A stretch of DNA of 5,870 nucleotides from Planctomycetota bacterium (GTDB lineage: Bacteria > Planctomycetota > PUPC01 > DSUN01). The stretch lies in the NCBI GenBank assembly GCA_016872875.1, contig VGYW01000495.1:1-5870 (forward strand), read 5' to 3'. The notes beneath the pieces were generated by a model. It was not told where the DNA came from and ran no database searches. It was given only the letters and a program-made list of their open reading frames with translations. Of this stretch, positions 1 to 5,870 are shown one piece after another. The translations under genes and the position numbers were made by a program. How positions within the stretch are numbered: the stretch's first letter is position 1; each line of letters begins with the position of its first letter.

Positions 1-954
1 GTGCTGGCGCCCGGCGACATCCGCTTTGCGCTCGAACGCGGCAGGCTAAGTTCCGACGACCCTCGCGTGACCATCCAGGCCGGCCGCGGCCTGGTCGAAG
101 TGGCCTGCTGGCCTGTGACCCTTCGCGCCTTCGCGGGGGAGCGGTCCGTCGCCGCGCCGATGGCCCTCGCCTATGAGGGGGCCGACCTGCTGGCCGGCGT
201 GCTCAAGCCTGTGGAGGACGCCGAGAAGCAGAGGCGCCCAAAGGCCGAGGGAGGGGCGGGCGAGGCCCCACGCTTCCGCCGCGTCACCCTCTACCTCCCG
301 CCGACGCCAACGGGCAAGGCATATCGCTTCAGCGGCGTGCCCTTCACGCTCGACGCGCGGGGCAAAGTGACCCTGGCCGAGGCCGGGCAGGTGGAGTTGG
401 TGGGCGATGCAGAGCTGCGCCTCAAGCTGCCCCCCGCGCCGCCAACACGCCTCGTCGGAATGCGCCGGCTGGACGAGCGCGCGGCCAACGCCGTTGCGGG
501 ACATCCTGACCTGCCTCTCTGCCCGAAGTGGTCGGAGATGGCGATCGTTCCCGCGCCGCCAGGCCAGCCCAGCGTCCCCATCACCTTCGCCATCGAGAAG
601 ACCAAGGGGCACACGGTGCCCGTCCCCAGCACCTTCGATTCCCTGCCGCACAAGGTCGTGATATTTGATCCCGCGTCCGGCGCCTCCTGGCTCTTCGAGA
701 CGGCACAGTTCGTCGTTGCTCCCCGCGCCCAGTACCGGTGCGGCCTGACGCCTATCGGGCAAGGCTCCAGGCCGCCGAGGCAGCTCGCCTGCCGTCTTGT
801 CCCCCTCTACCGGCAGAAGGAGCCTATGCCCGCGATGCTCACCGGCCCCGGCGACGGCGCCCTGTCGCTCGACTTGCCAGCGGCCGTTGACGCGGGGCTT
901 TGGCAACTGGTCTCCGATGGCAAGGGCGCTCTGGCACTGCTCCTCGTGACCGAC
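1..954 (+). other. Protein region: N-terminal beta-rich segment of unknown function (residues 1-318)
   Basis: This region alternates short hydrophobic strands with Pro/Gly turns, for example RRVTLYLPPTPTGKAYRFSG (residues 93-112) and KVVIFDPASGASWLFETAQF (218-237). A charged, probably disordered stretch lies around residues 71-90. The last part (about 281-318, including GALSLDLPA and GLWQLVSD) reads like the end of a beta-sandwich passing into the next domain. I do not recognise a family. It could be one or two immunoglobulin-like or jelly-roll folds, and the first may begin upstream of the window. Confidence 0.4.
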
Positions 955-3900
955 CAGAAGGCCCCGGCCACGATCTCCCTCTACACCTATCGCAACCGGG
1001 CTGGTTTCGTGCAGGGCGATCGCGTGGACATCTACTGGACTGTTCGCACGCCGGGCGGGGCGAAGCCGGTTGGCGACTTCGAGGTTGTGCTGCGGGGCGC
1101 CCGCATCGAGAAGGTGATCGCACGCGAAGGCGGGAACGAAGAGCCGCTTCTCACGGGCCACACACGCCTCGACACGTCGGCCCTGGCGCCTGGGGCCTAT
1201 CGCCTCAGCGTTCGGCCCGATACGGCCATCAGCTATCCGGCCCACTTCTTCGTCTACCCGCGCGAGCCTGTGTCGGACTTCGGGCTGAACTCCTACGCCC
1301 CGTTCGGCGAAGCGAAGATGGACGTTGGCTCACCGATCACGACGTACTACGGCCAGGGCACTGGGGCGGGCGAGCCCGGCCTGGAACCGGCCACGGACCA
1401 CGCGCGGAGCGGGCTGGACGCCGCCCTTGCTTCATTCTCAAGCTGCCCCGCCGGGCCTGCGCCCGAGAAGTTCATCCGCCCCTCCGAGGACGAGATTGGG
1501 CTGATGACCCTCGCCCGCTGCGGCAAGCGCGCGGTCGTCCAGATGCCGGTCATGCTCCACCACGAGGAGTGGAACCCCAAGCACACCCTGCCCGAGGAAC
1601 TGAGCCAGCTTCGCCGGCGCAACGCCCTCTTCACGCAGAAGCACGCCGACCTGGCCGCCTTCGCCGGAATCTCACTCAACTGGTACGCCACCACCAACGG
1701 CTACTGGGAGGAGTCGAAGCCCCTCGACGGGCACCAGGCTCGGCGCAACCAGGAGGCGGCCAAGTGGGTCGCACAGCGCGCCGAAGGCAAGGGCACGGAG
1801 GGCGAGCGCAAGCAGGCGGAGTATGACGCCTGGAGCCTCGTCCTCCCTTCGGCCTACGAGCAGTACCTCGCGGACGCGAATGCGATCCGGCCGGGCCTCA
1901 CCGCGCACACAGGCATCCCGTCGTTCTGGCTCGGCGGCAGGGCCTCCTATCCGCCGCTGGCCTACTCGACCCTCACGCACCGCGATTGCGTGGACTACAC
2001 GGACTACGGTCGCCCGCCCTGGAGCCACTTCCGCGCGCCGGCGTTCCTGCACATCCACAACCCGCAGGGGCAACCTGTCCAGATGGTCACGGCGACCATA
2101 GGCAAGCACGCGCGCATCCTCACGGCCTTCGGCGCTGCGGGCCGCGGCCTCGACGGCTTCGCCTTCCCCGCGGACGGCGATGCCTTGTCGGGCGACCACG
2201 AGCAGCTCCTCCGCATCTTCCAGCGGTTCGGCCCTTACCTCCGCGCGCTTGACCCGCTGCCCGACGTGGCGGTCTACTTCTCGAAGATTTCGGCCTGGCC
2301 GCAGCAGAAGAGCGTGGTGCTCCACGACCTCGCGCGTCTCCGCCGGCCAGGAGTGCTTCTCGGCGAGGAGGACATCCTGCGCGGGGAACTCGACCGGCAC
2401 AAGGTCCTCTTCCTCGCGGGGGTGGGCGAGCAGGAGACGGCGGCGGTGCGCGAGGCGTTCGCCCGGTTCGAGAAGCGTGGAGGCTACGTCGTGAAGGACC
2501 GAACCGTGGCAGAGGGGTTCCCCGGCGTGGACCTCGGGTTCGCCTACGACAAGGAGCAGGTGCACAATGGCTGGGGCCTCGCCTGGCCGAACGGCGAGTG
2601 GGAGTTCGCTCACCTGTGGGTCAACTTCCTCAAGCACCGCGAGCCGGGTCTCGTGAAGGCGTTCGAGAAGGCGCCTGCCATCCCCCTCACGACCTCCGAC
2701 AAGGAGGTCCTCATCTCGCCGCTCGCGGGGAAGGAATCCATCTGCTGCTTCGTGGTCAACGAGACCTACGTCCCGATGTCCGTGGAGGGCAAGTGGCGGC
2801 AACACGCGGCCCTGCCGCGCCGCGGCGACCTGGTTGTGGACAAGGGCTGGCATGTCCGCGACCTCCTCAGCGGCAGGCCCTGCAAGACGGTTGAGAGGAA
2901 CGGAAGGCAAGCCGTTGAGCTGGACTTCACTCACCTGGAGGGCGGCGTCTTCCTGCTCACGAGGCGCGAGCCCAGAGCCACGAAGACGAAGGTGTTCAGG
3001 ACCACCGCGGGGCTTGAGGTCACCGCCTGGCTCGAGGATGGGGCGGGCGCGCCTCTGTCCGATCCCATGCCATTCGAGGTTACACTGAGCGGCCCGGGTA
3101 TGGGCACGCTGTTCCACAAGTTCGCCGCACTCTCGCCAGACCGCGCCCTCGCCGTTCCGCTGCCCGAGGTGAGTGAGGCGACCGACCTCACGCTGGCCGT
3201 CCGCGACCTCGTCCTGGGGTCCACCGCGGAGCAGGCCGTGAAGCTCGCGCCCGCTGCCGCGGTGCAACCACCGGGCGACTCCCTCGACATCGTCGGCCGG
3301 AAGCAGATCGTGGAGTTCCTGCGGCGACCGGGCCAGGTCCTCGTGCTCCTCGACGAGGGGCAGGAGCGGTATCGCCCTGCCGCCGAAGCTGCGGTTGGCC
3401 TGCTGGCGAAGCACGGTCGCAAGGCTGTCGTGAAGGTGCTCGACGCGGCGGACGTGCGCGAGCTGCCGCTGCGCTGGCAGCCGACCAAGGAGGACCAGGA
3501 ACTCCTGGGCAAGGTGTCCGCCGGCGAGGCCATCGCCTGGCGGGTGCCGCTGACGCCGTGGACCCGCAAGCCCGACGCCCCGCTAGCGGGCTACGACGAA
3601 TATGGGCCGCGGACGTGGGTCGGCGCAGACGTGGTGCTCTTCGGCGGCCCCAGGGACAACCGTGCACTCGAAGACCTCGACGGGTTCCTGCGCCGGCGGC
3701 CCTCCGAGAGCTTCCCGTCCCCAGGCCGCTTCTTCCTCCACTACGTCTGGGACCCCTTCCAGGGCGGGAGCGACGCGCTCTACGTCGGGTGCAACGACCC
3801 TGCCGGCGCGCTGGCGGCGGTCCGCTGCCTGGCCGAACTCAAGGACGGACCCGCTGAGGCGCCCAAGCCCGCCGCCGGCCCCCCCGCCGTCACCCAGGGC

Positions 3901-5870
3901 GGGCCGACCAGCGCGCTCGAGGACCTGGTGAAAGGGAGGCTTGGCGCGAGCATCAGAGATGTCGCCTACTCGCCCAGCGGCAAGCGCGTCTTCGTCACGC
4001 TCGACTCCTATGGTGATTCCTTCTTCGTCCTGGATGGGGAGGGGAAGACTCTTCACGCGCGCCCCGTGGCGAACCGCCTGGGCAACAACGTCTTCTTCCA
4101 GGGAAGCGGCGCGCTGCGGCCGGCCAGCGACGCGCGAACCTTCATTCGCCTCTGGGCCGACGACTACCTCCTCGACCTTCAGCAAGGCTTCATCGAGAGG
4201 ACAGAGAGCCCGCCCCACGGTCTCCCGGGCCGCGTCCGCGTGCCGCCCGGCGGCCCGGTGCTGGTCCAGGACCCCGAGCGCGGGCGCACCTATCTCGGCG
4301 GCAAGTGCAGCCTTGCCGCGCTCGATGCGGACGGGAACCTGCTGTGGCGATACAACGATGCCGAGCACCGCACGAGCACGCAGGACATGCTGCACCGCCG
4401 TTCCATCTTCATCCGCGGCGTGACGCCTGACGGCAGACGCCTGCTGGCCACTGCCTTCGGCGTCGCACAGGACGTCTATGGCATCGGGAAGCCAGAGAAC
4501 CCATCCGTATTCTGCGTGGCCACCGATTCCGGCAAGGTGCTCTGGGCCAAGGAAGGGCTGTATCTGAACCAGGGCAAGGCCATCGTGGTCGACGACCGCT
4601 TCGTCATCGTCGCCGATGGCGGCCAGTTCCATCTGCTGAATGCGGACACTGGCGAACCGATGGGCAGCTTCCGCGCCGTCGGAGGCACCGACGTGATCCT
4701 GCCTGTCCCGAAGAGCGAACTCTTGCTCGTGGTCGAGAACAACCATTTCGACCCGCACGGGCCGTCGAGCCGCGCCTACCTCAGGGCGCCAGGCGAGCGG
4801 CCGGACATCATACTCGGCCTGCCGGGCCGCATTCGCGACGCCCGCATCACCCCCAACGGCCGCCACATCGTCCTCTCCTCGCGGCGCGGCCAGACGGCCT
4901 GCTTCGGCCTCGACGGCGCGAAGCAGTGGGAAGCCAGCGTGCCGATGGGTGGCGTGGTCCGCTTCTCGCCCGACGCCAAGACCACCCTCGTCGGCTCCGA
5001 AGTCGGTGAGCTGGCCTTCATCGAGACCGATACGGGGAAGGTGCTCCGCACCGTTGACCTCAATCCCCACAACCTGACCACCCCCGAGCAGTTTGTGAAG
5101 CAGATGGGCAACGTGGGCGACGTGCCCGTGGCGCGGGCGGCGCGGGTGCCGCCGGAGATGCCTGAGCCCTCCTACCTGGATTCGCTCGACAAGAAGGCGG
5201 TCCGCTTCGGGCCAAACCTGTTGGGCAAGGAGATGCTCCGTAGCAGGCTGAAGGCAGGCGGAGACGGGGGCACTTGCGTGCTGGACGGCCCGGCTGAGTT
5301 CAAGCTCAAGGTCGCGCCGAAGTCCACCTACCTAGTCGAGTTCCTCAACGCCTCTGCTGACCCTGGCCAGCTCACGCCGCAGACGCGCATCGAGGCTACG
5401 ATTCGCGGGGCCGGCCAGGGCAAGCACCTGCCATTCACGGGCCGCCTGCCCATCGGCGCGGCCCCGGCCCGCCGCCGCATGGCCTTCCGCACCGAGAGCG
5501 AGACGGAGGTGACGCTGTCGCTGCGGGTCGTCGTTCCGACCGAGAAGGGCGAGGGCACCCGCCGCCAGAAGACCTATGAGCCGTCCGAGCCGGGCAAGAT
5601 GCCCATGCTCATCGGCGACACGGTTGTTGCGGCGCTCCGCTTCCAGAGCCGCAACCTGCTCAAGCCTGGGATGGTGGAGTGTGAACTCCACCGCTGGGGC
5701 GGCGGCGACTCCACCCACAAGAAGTGGACGTGGAACGCGCCGCGTCGAGCGCTTGCCCTTGCCGACGGCCTGATCGGCAACCAGGAGACCAAGTGGCAGG
5801 AGGCCCAGGATACGGTTACCGGCACCTCGGTCAGCCACGCCACCGCAAAGGCAGCGTTCAAGAGGGCCGA
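1..5870 (+). CDS. Giant multidomain protein, partial at both ends: glycosidase-like barrel plus PQQ-type beta-propeller
   Basis: Frame +1 reads through the entire window without a stop, giving 1,956 residues. The GTG at base 1 is in frame but sits at the window edge with no visible ribosome binding site, and the residues after it are not a signal peptide, so I treat the gene as 5' partial. It is also 3' partial. The product joins a beta-rich N-terminus, two macroglobulin-like beta-sandwiches, a glycoside-hydrolase-like barrel followed by a trimerisation-like Rossmann domain, an alpha/beta domain, a roughly eight-bladed propeller and C-terminal beta-sandwich modules. There is no CxxCH haem motif and no obvious transmembrane helix in the visible part. 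Composition and codon use look uniform, with no frameshift. Export and polysaccharide binding or breakdown are inferred from the module types; the substrate is unknown. The gene identity is not recognised. That this is one coding frame is near certain; function is low confidence. Confidence 0.95.
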   Translation, partial: MLAPGDIRFALERGRLSSDDPRVTIQAGRGLVEVACWPVTLRAFAGERSVAAPMALAYEGADLLAGVLKPVEDAEKQRRPKAEGGAGEAPRFRRVTLYLPPTPTGKAYRFSGVPFTLDARGKVTLAEAGQVELVGDAELRLKLPPAPPTRLVGMRRLDERAANAVAGHPDLPLCPKWSEMAIVPAPPGQPSVPITFAIEKTKGHTVPVPSTFDSLPHKVVIFDPASGASWLFETAQFVVAPRAQYRCGLTPIGQGSRPPRQLACRLVPLYRQKEPMPAMLTGPGDGALSLDLPAAVDAGLWQLVSDGKGALALLLVTDQKAPATISLYTYRNRAGFVQGDRVDIYWTVRTPGGAKPVGDFEVVLRGARIEKVIAREGGNEEPLLTGHTRLDTSALAPGAYRLSVRPDTAISYPAHFFVYPREPVSDFGLNSYAPFGEAKMDVGSPITTYYGQGTGAGEPGLEPATDHARSGLDAALASFSSCPAGPAPEKFIRPSEDEIGLMTLARCGKRAVVQMPVMLHHEEWNPKHTLPEELSQLRRRNALFTQKHADLAAFAGISLNWYATTNGYWEESKPLDGHQARRNQEAAKWVAQRAEGKGTEGERKQAEYDAWSLVLPSAYEQYLADANAIRPGLTAHTGIPSFWLGGRASYPPLAYSTLTHRDCVDYTDYGRPPWSHFRAPAFLHIHNPQGQPVQMVTATIGKHARILTAFGAAGRGLDGFAFPADGDALSGDHEQLLRIFQRFGPYLRALDPLPDVAVYFSKISAWPQQKSVVLHDLARLRRPGVLLGEEDILRGELDRHKVLFLAGVGEQETAAVREAFARFEKRGGYVVKDRTVAEGFPGVDLGFAYDKEQVHNGWGLAWPNGEWEFAHLWVNFLKHREPGLVKAFEKAPAIPLTTSDKEVLISPLAGKESICCFVVNETYVPMSVEGKWRQHAALPRRGDLVVDKGWHVRDLLSGRPCKTVERNGRQAVELDFTHLEGGVFLLTRREPRATKTKVFRTTAGLEVTAWLEDGAGAPLSDPMPFEVTLSGPGMGTLFHKFAALSPDRALAVPLPEVSEATDLTLAVRDLVLGSTAEQAVKLAPAAAVQPPGDSLDIVGRKQIVEFLRRPGQVLVLLDEGQERYRPAAEAAVGLLAKHGRKAVVKVLDAADVRELPLRWQPTKEDQELLGKVSAGEAIAWRVPLTPWTRKPDAPLAGYDEYGPRTWVGADVVLFGGPRDNRALEDLDGFLRRRPSESFPSPGRFFLHYVWDPFQGGSDALYVGCNDPAGALAAVRCLAELKDGPAEAPKPAAGPPAVTQGGPTSALEDLVKGRLGASIRDVAYSPSGKRVFVTLDSYGDSFFVLDGEGKTLHARPVANRLGNNVFFQGSGALRPASDARTFIRLWADDYLLDLQQGFIERTESPPHGLPGRVRVPPGGPVLVQDPERGRTYLGGKCSLAALDADGNLLWRYNDAEHRTSTQDMLHRRSIFIRGVTPDGRRLLATAFGVAQDVYGIGKPENPSVFCVATDSGKVLWAKEGLYLNQGKAIVVDDRFVIVADGGQFHLLNADTGEPMGSFRAVGGTDVILPVPKSELLLVVENNHFDPHGPSSRAYLRAPGERPDIILGLPGRIRDARITPNGRHIVLSSRRGQTACFGLDGAKQWEASVPMGGVVRFSPDAKTTLVGSEVGELAFIETDTGKVLRTVDLNPHNLTTPEQFVKQMGNVGDVPVARAARVPPEMPEPSYLDSLDKKAVRFGPNLLGKEMLRSRLKAGGDGGTCVLDGPAEFKLKVAPKSTYLVEFLNASADPGQLTPQTRIEATIRGAGQGKHLPFTGRLPIGAAPARRRMAFRTESETEVTLSLRVVVPTEKGEGTRRQKTYEPSEPGKMPMLIGDTVVAALRFQSRNLLKPGMVECELHRWGGGDSTHKKWTWNAPRRALALADGLIGNQETKWQEAQDTVTGTSVSHATAKAAFKRA
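967..1260 (+). other. Protein domain: macroglobulin (MG2)-like beta-sandwich, first copy (residues 323-420)
   Basis: The stretch TISLYTYRNRAGFVQGDRVD (residues 324-343) followed by IYWTVRTPGG has the pattern of an MG2-type domain: a strand, then a phrase of the type 'vY.pGd.V.l...vr', then a variable turn. The domain closes with LDTSALAPGAYRLSV (about 390-404) and a final strand AHFFVYP (414-420), which matches the usual 'G.Y.l.v' ending of such sandwiches. In alpha-2-macroglobulins and related bacterial surface proteins these domains are structural. Here it precedes the barrel and probably acts as a spacer or a brace. No thioester motif is visible. A generic Ig-like fold is the alternative. 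Confidence 0.5.
1261..2244 (+). other. Protein domain: glycoside-hydrolase-like (beta/alpha)-barrel (residues 421-748)
   Basis: The order of elements resembles a GH42/GH-A type TIM barrel. An early strand FGLNSYAPFG (428-437) is followed by AVVQMPVMLHHEEWNP (511-526), a helix rich in Arg/Gln/Glu, and a strand-loop GISLNWYATTNGYWEES (556-572). Next come a long charged helix (about 575-612), SLVLPSAYEQYLADANAIRP (612-631), the strand LTAHTGIPSFWLGG (632-645), DCVDYTDYGRPPW (662-674), FLHIHNP (682-688), and a late strand AAGRGLDGFAFPADGD (712-727). The last matches the 'A.GarGid.f.f' element common near the end of such barrels. Acidic candidates are Glu522/523, Glu570/571, Asp665/668 and Asp725/727, but I cannot assign an acid/base-nucleophile pair. 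It is followed by a trimerisation-like domain, as in GH42 enzymes. The barrel could be catalytically dead. The family is uncertain. Confidence 0.5.
2254..2514 (+). other. Protein domain: beta-galactosidase trimerisation-like (GATase1-like Rossmann) domain (residues 752-838)
   Basis: The segment starts with a strand DVAVYFSK (755-762). A helix with SVVLHDLARLRRPG (771-784) follows, then LLGEEDIL (786-793), the strand HKVLFLAGVG (800-809), helix ETAAVREAFARFEKRGGYVV (812-831) and a final strand. This is the layout of the domain that follows the barrel in GH42 beta-galactosidases: 'v.ll.e.dl....l..yk.l.lp......e.....l..fv..GG.vv'. In that family it mediates oligomerisation and lacks glutaminase activity. 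No Cys nucleophile is visible here. Its place directly after the barrel is the best support for a glycosidase-like origin of this half of the protein. Confidence 0.6.
2686..2964 (+). other. Protein domain: glycosidase-type C-terminal beta domain (residues 896-988)
   Basis: This stretch has the strand pattern of the small all-beta domain that closes many glycoside hydrolases: EVLISPLAGKESICCFVVNE (902-921), a segment with WHVRDLLSGRPCKTVERNG (950-968), and AVELDFTHLEGGVFLLTRRE (971-990). The 'v.DlltG+.v......v.ldl..l.ggvfll' progression is typical of these domains and continues the GH42-like order of barrel, Rossmann domain and beta domain. Cys916-Cys917 are adjacent and not part of a known metal motif. 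The role is presumably structural. Confidence 0.5.
2980..3249 (+). other. Protein domain: second macroglobulin/Ig-like beta-sandwich (residues 994-1083)
   Basis: After the glycosidase-like beta domain the chain forms another beta-sandwich. It contains GLEVTAWLEDGAGAPLSDPM (1004-1023), a strand FEVTLSGPGMGTLFHKFAAL (1025-1044), ALAVPLPEV (1049-1057), then DLTLAVRDLVLGSTAEQAVK (1062-1081). The signature of a 'l.V.a.l.d..G.pl....p..v.l..P.G' opening and a 'l.v.dl..G..a...v' closing is shared with the MG-like domains of bacterial macroglobulins and with accessory domains of large planctomycete enzymes. It is not closely similar in sequence to the copy at residues 323-420, so recent duplication is not supported. 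It probably serves as a spacer before the alpha/beta domain. Confidence 0.45.
3274..3846 (+). other. Protein domain: alpha/beta domain with GGPRDN strand-loop (residues 1092-1282)
   Basis: Alternating strands and helices are visible. The strand GQVLVLLDEG (1111-1120) precedes an Ala-rich helix and VVKVLDAADV (1143-1152). The strand-loop ADVVLFGGPRDNRALEDLDG (1209-1228) follows. Next is RFFLHYVWDPFQGGSDALYV (1243-1262), then CNDPAGALAAVRCLAEL (1264-1280). The pattern 'dvvl.GgP.dN..l', a strand with a 'pf.gg' turn, and '.DpaG.laAv..l' also occurs in the alpha/beta N-terminal domains that precede barrels in GH67 and GH20 enzymes, and in related planctomycete proteins. Here it follows the barrel instead and lies just before the propeller. 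Its role is unknown; a ligand-binding or packing domain is possible. No nucleotide-binding P-loop is seen. Confidence 0.45.
3847..3912 (+). other. Pro/Ala-rich interdomain linker (residues 1283-1304)
   Basis: A short low-complexity stretch, including PAEAPKPAAGPPAVTQGGPT (1284-1303), joins the alpha/beta domain to the propeller. It is rich in Pro, Ala and Gly and should be flexible. The underlying DNA is correspondingly C-rich but keeps the reading frame. It is the clearest domain boundary in the window and divides a glycosidase-like half from a propeller/binding half. Confidence 0.6.
3943..5070 (+). other. Protein domain: PQQ/WD-type beta-propeller, about eight blades (residues 1315-1690)
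   Basis: Roughly eight blade-like units of 38-50 residues can be laid out, starting near residues 1318, 1361, 1410, 1469, 1521, 1561, 1609 and 1649. Several carry the PQQ-type blade end 'a.d..tGk.lW': FFVLDGEGKTL (1341-1351), LAALDADGNLLWRYND (1438-1453), FCVATDSGKVLWAKEG (1504-1519), HLLNADTGEPMGSF (1544-1557), CFGLDGAKQWEASV (1634-1647) and AFIETDTGKVLRTV (1672-1685). WD40-like openings such as VAYSPSGKRVFV (1321-1332), ITPNGRHIVLSS (1616-1627) and VRFSPDAKTTLV (1653-1664) alternate with them. Such domains act as rigid binding platforms. Residues for PQQ cofactor binding are not evident, so a structural or ligand-binding role is preferred over dehydrogenase activity. Blades 2 and 6 are the weakest. 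Confidence 0.8.
5191..5700 (+). other. Protein domain: C-terminal beta-sandwich, possibly carbohydrate-binding (residues 1731-1900)
   Basis: After a Pro-rich connector (about 1691-1728) the chain enters a beta-rich module. It opens with VRFGPNLLGKEMLRSR (1734-1749). Strands follow at EFKLKVAPKSTYLVEFLNAS (1766-1785) and RIEATIRGAG (1796-1805), then MAFRTESETEVTLSLRVVVP (1827-1846) and VVAALRFQSRNLL (1875-1887). The 'f.l.v.p...Y.veFln' and '...t.s.t.v.lslrv' strands suit a galactose-binding-like jelly roll, as in NPCBM or discoidin-related modules. A basic, charged insert (about 1847-1866) interrupts it. No specific family is recognised; the binding role is inferred from fold type and position. 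Confidence 0.4.
5734..5868 (+). other. Protein region: possible start of a discoidin-like module, cut by window end (residues 1912-1956)
   Basis: The phrase RRALALADGLIGNQETKWQE (1915-1934) resembles the opening of F5/8 type C (discoidin) domains, where 'a..l.DG...t.W' marks the first strand and loop. The chain then continues with a Thr/Ser-rich stretch to the window edge. Only some 45 residues are visible, so the call is tentative. An ordinary loop region of the preceding sandwich is the alternative. Confidence 0.25.

Noticed and set aside
1..3. GTG at the first base as the start codon of the gene
   Set aside because: It coincides with the window edge, has no visible upstream ribosome binding site and is not followed by a signal peptide, so it is more likely an internal Val codon.
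46..1245. Long antisense open frame (399 codons)
   Set aside because: It is in exact codon register with the + strand gene. In that register antisense stops arise only from sense codons TTA, CTA and TCA, which this gene almost never uses (its stop is the complement of a CTA codon at 46). The product is Arg/Gly/Glu-rich with no recognisable fold.
900..1826. Overlapping + strand open frame of 308 codons in another phase
   Set aside because: Its translation is dominated by Arg, Gly, Pro and Ala, as expected for an out-of-phase reading of GC-rich coding DNA. It overlaps the MG-like domain and barrel encoded in frame +1.
1672..3414. Long antisense open frame (580 codons)
   Set aside because: Same codon-register effect: it ends at the complement of a TCA codon at 1672 and stays open because no TTA, CTA or TCA codon occurs in this stretch of the + strand gene. 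The + strand translation shows clear domains across the same region.
3850..3909. C-rich tract as a repeat or regulatory element
   Set aside because: It encodes an in-frame Pro/Ala linker and has no regular repeat unit, so composition is explained by the protein sequence.
3583..5070. Long antisense open frame (495 codons)
   Set aside because: Same effect, ending at the complement of a CTA codon at 3583. The + strand carries the propeller blades here, so the antisense frame is a shadow.
3943..5070. Propeller as a PQQ-dependent dehydrogenase
   Set aside because: The blade-end motifs fit the fold, but I see no cofactor-binding residues, no vicinal-disulfide Cys pair in the propeller and no CxxCH haem domain in the visible protein.

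Overview
The whole window lies inside one gene. Frame +1 is open from base 1 to base 5870 with no stop codon, giving 1,956 codons plus two bases. Neither a convincing start nor a stop is present. The encoded protein is therefore longer than 1,956 residues, and both its N-terminus (with any signal peptide) and its C-terminus lie outside. I see no intergenic DNA, RNA gene, mobile element, CRISPR array or other repeat array, and no regulatory site. Residue numbers below count from base 1.

The sequence is GC-rich (roughly two-thirds G+C by eye, with codons mostly ending in C or G). A very large, presumably exported mosaic of carbohydrate-enzyme-like modules, macroglobulin-like beta domains and a PQQ/WD-type propeller is the style of protein seen in Planctomycetota and related PVC or environmental lineages (Verrucomicrobiota, Lentisphaerae, Hydrogenedentes). 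This assignment is inference from composition and architecture; there is no marker gene.

Layout along the protein: (1) a beta-rich N-terminal region, residues 1-318; (2) a macroglobulin-like beta-sandwich, about 323-420; (3) a glycoside-hydrolase-like (beta/alpha)-barrel, about 421-748; (4) a Rossmann-like domain resembling the beta-galactosidase trimerisation domain, about 752-838; (5) a glycosidase-type C-terminal beta domain, about 896-988; (6) a second macroglobulin-like domain, about 994-1083; (7) an alpha/beta domain with a GGPRDN strand-loop, about 1092-1282; (8) a Pro/Ala linker, about 1283-1304; (9) a beta-propeller with about eight blades, 1315-1690; (10) a beta-sandwich of possible carbohydrate-binding type, about 1731-1900; and (11) what may be the start of a discoidin-like module, cut by the window edge.

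Modules 2-5 follow the order of a GH42-like glycosidase with accessory domains. Modules 7-11 look like an appended recognition or scaffold half. The likeliest overall role is an extracytoplasmic protein that binds or processes a polysaccharide, but no catalytic pair can be assigned with confidence, so a non-catalytic binding protein remains possible.
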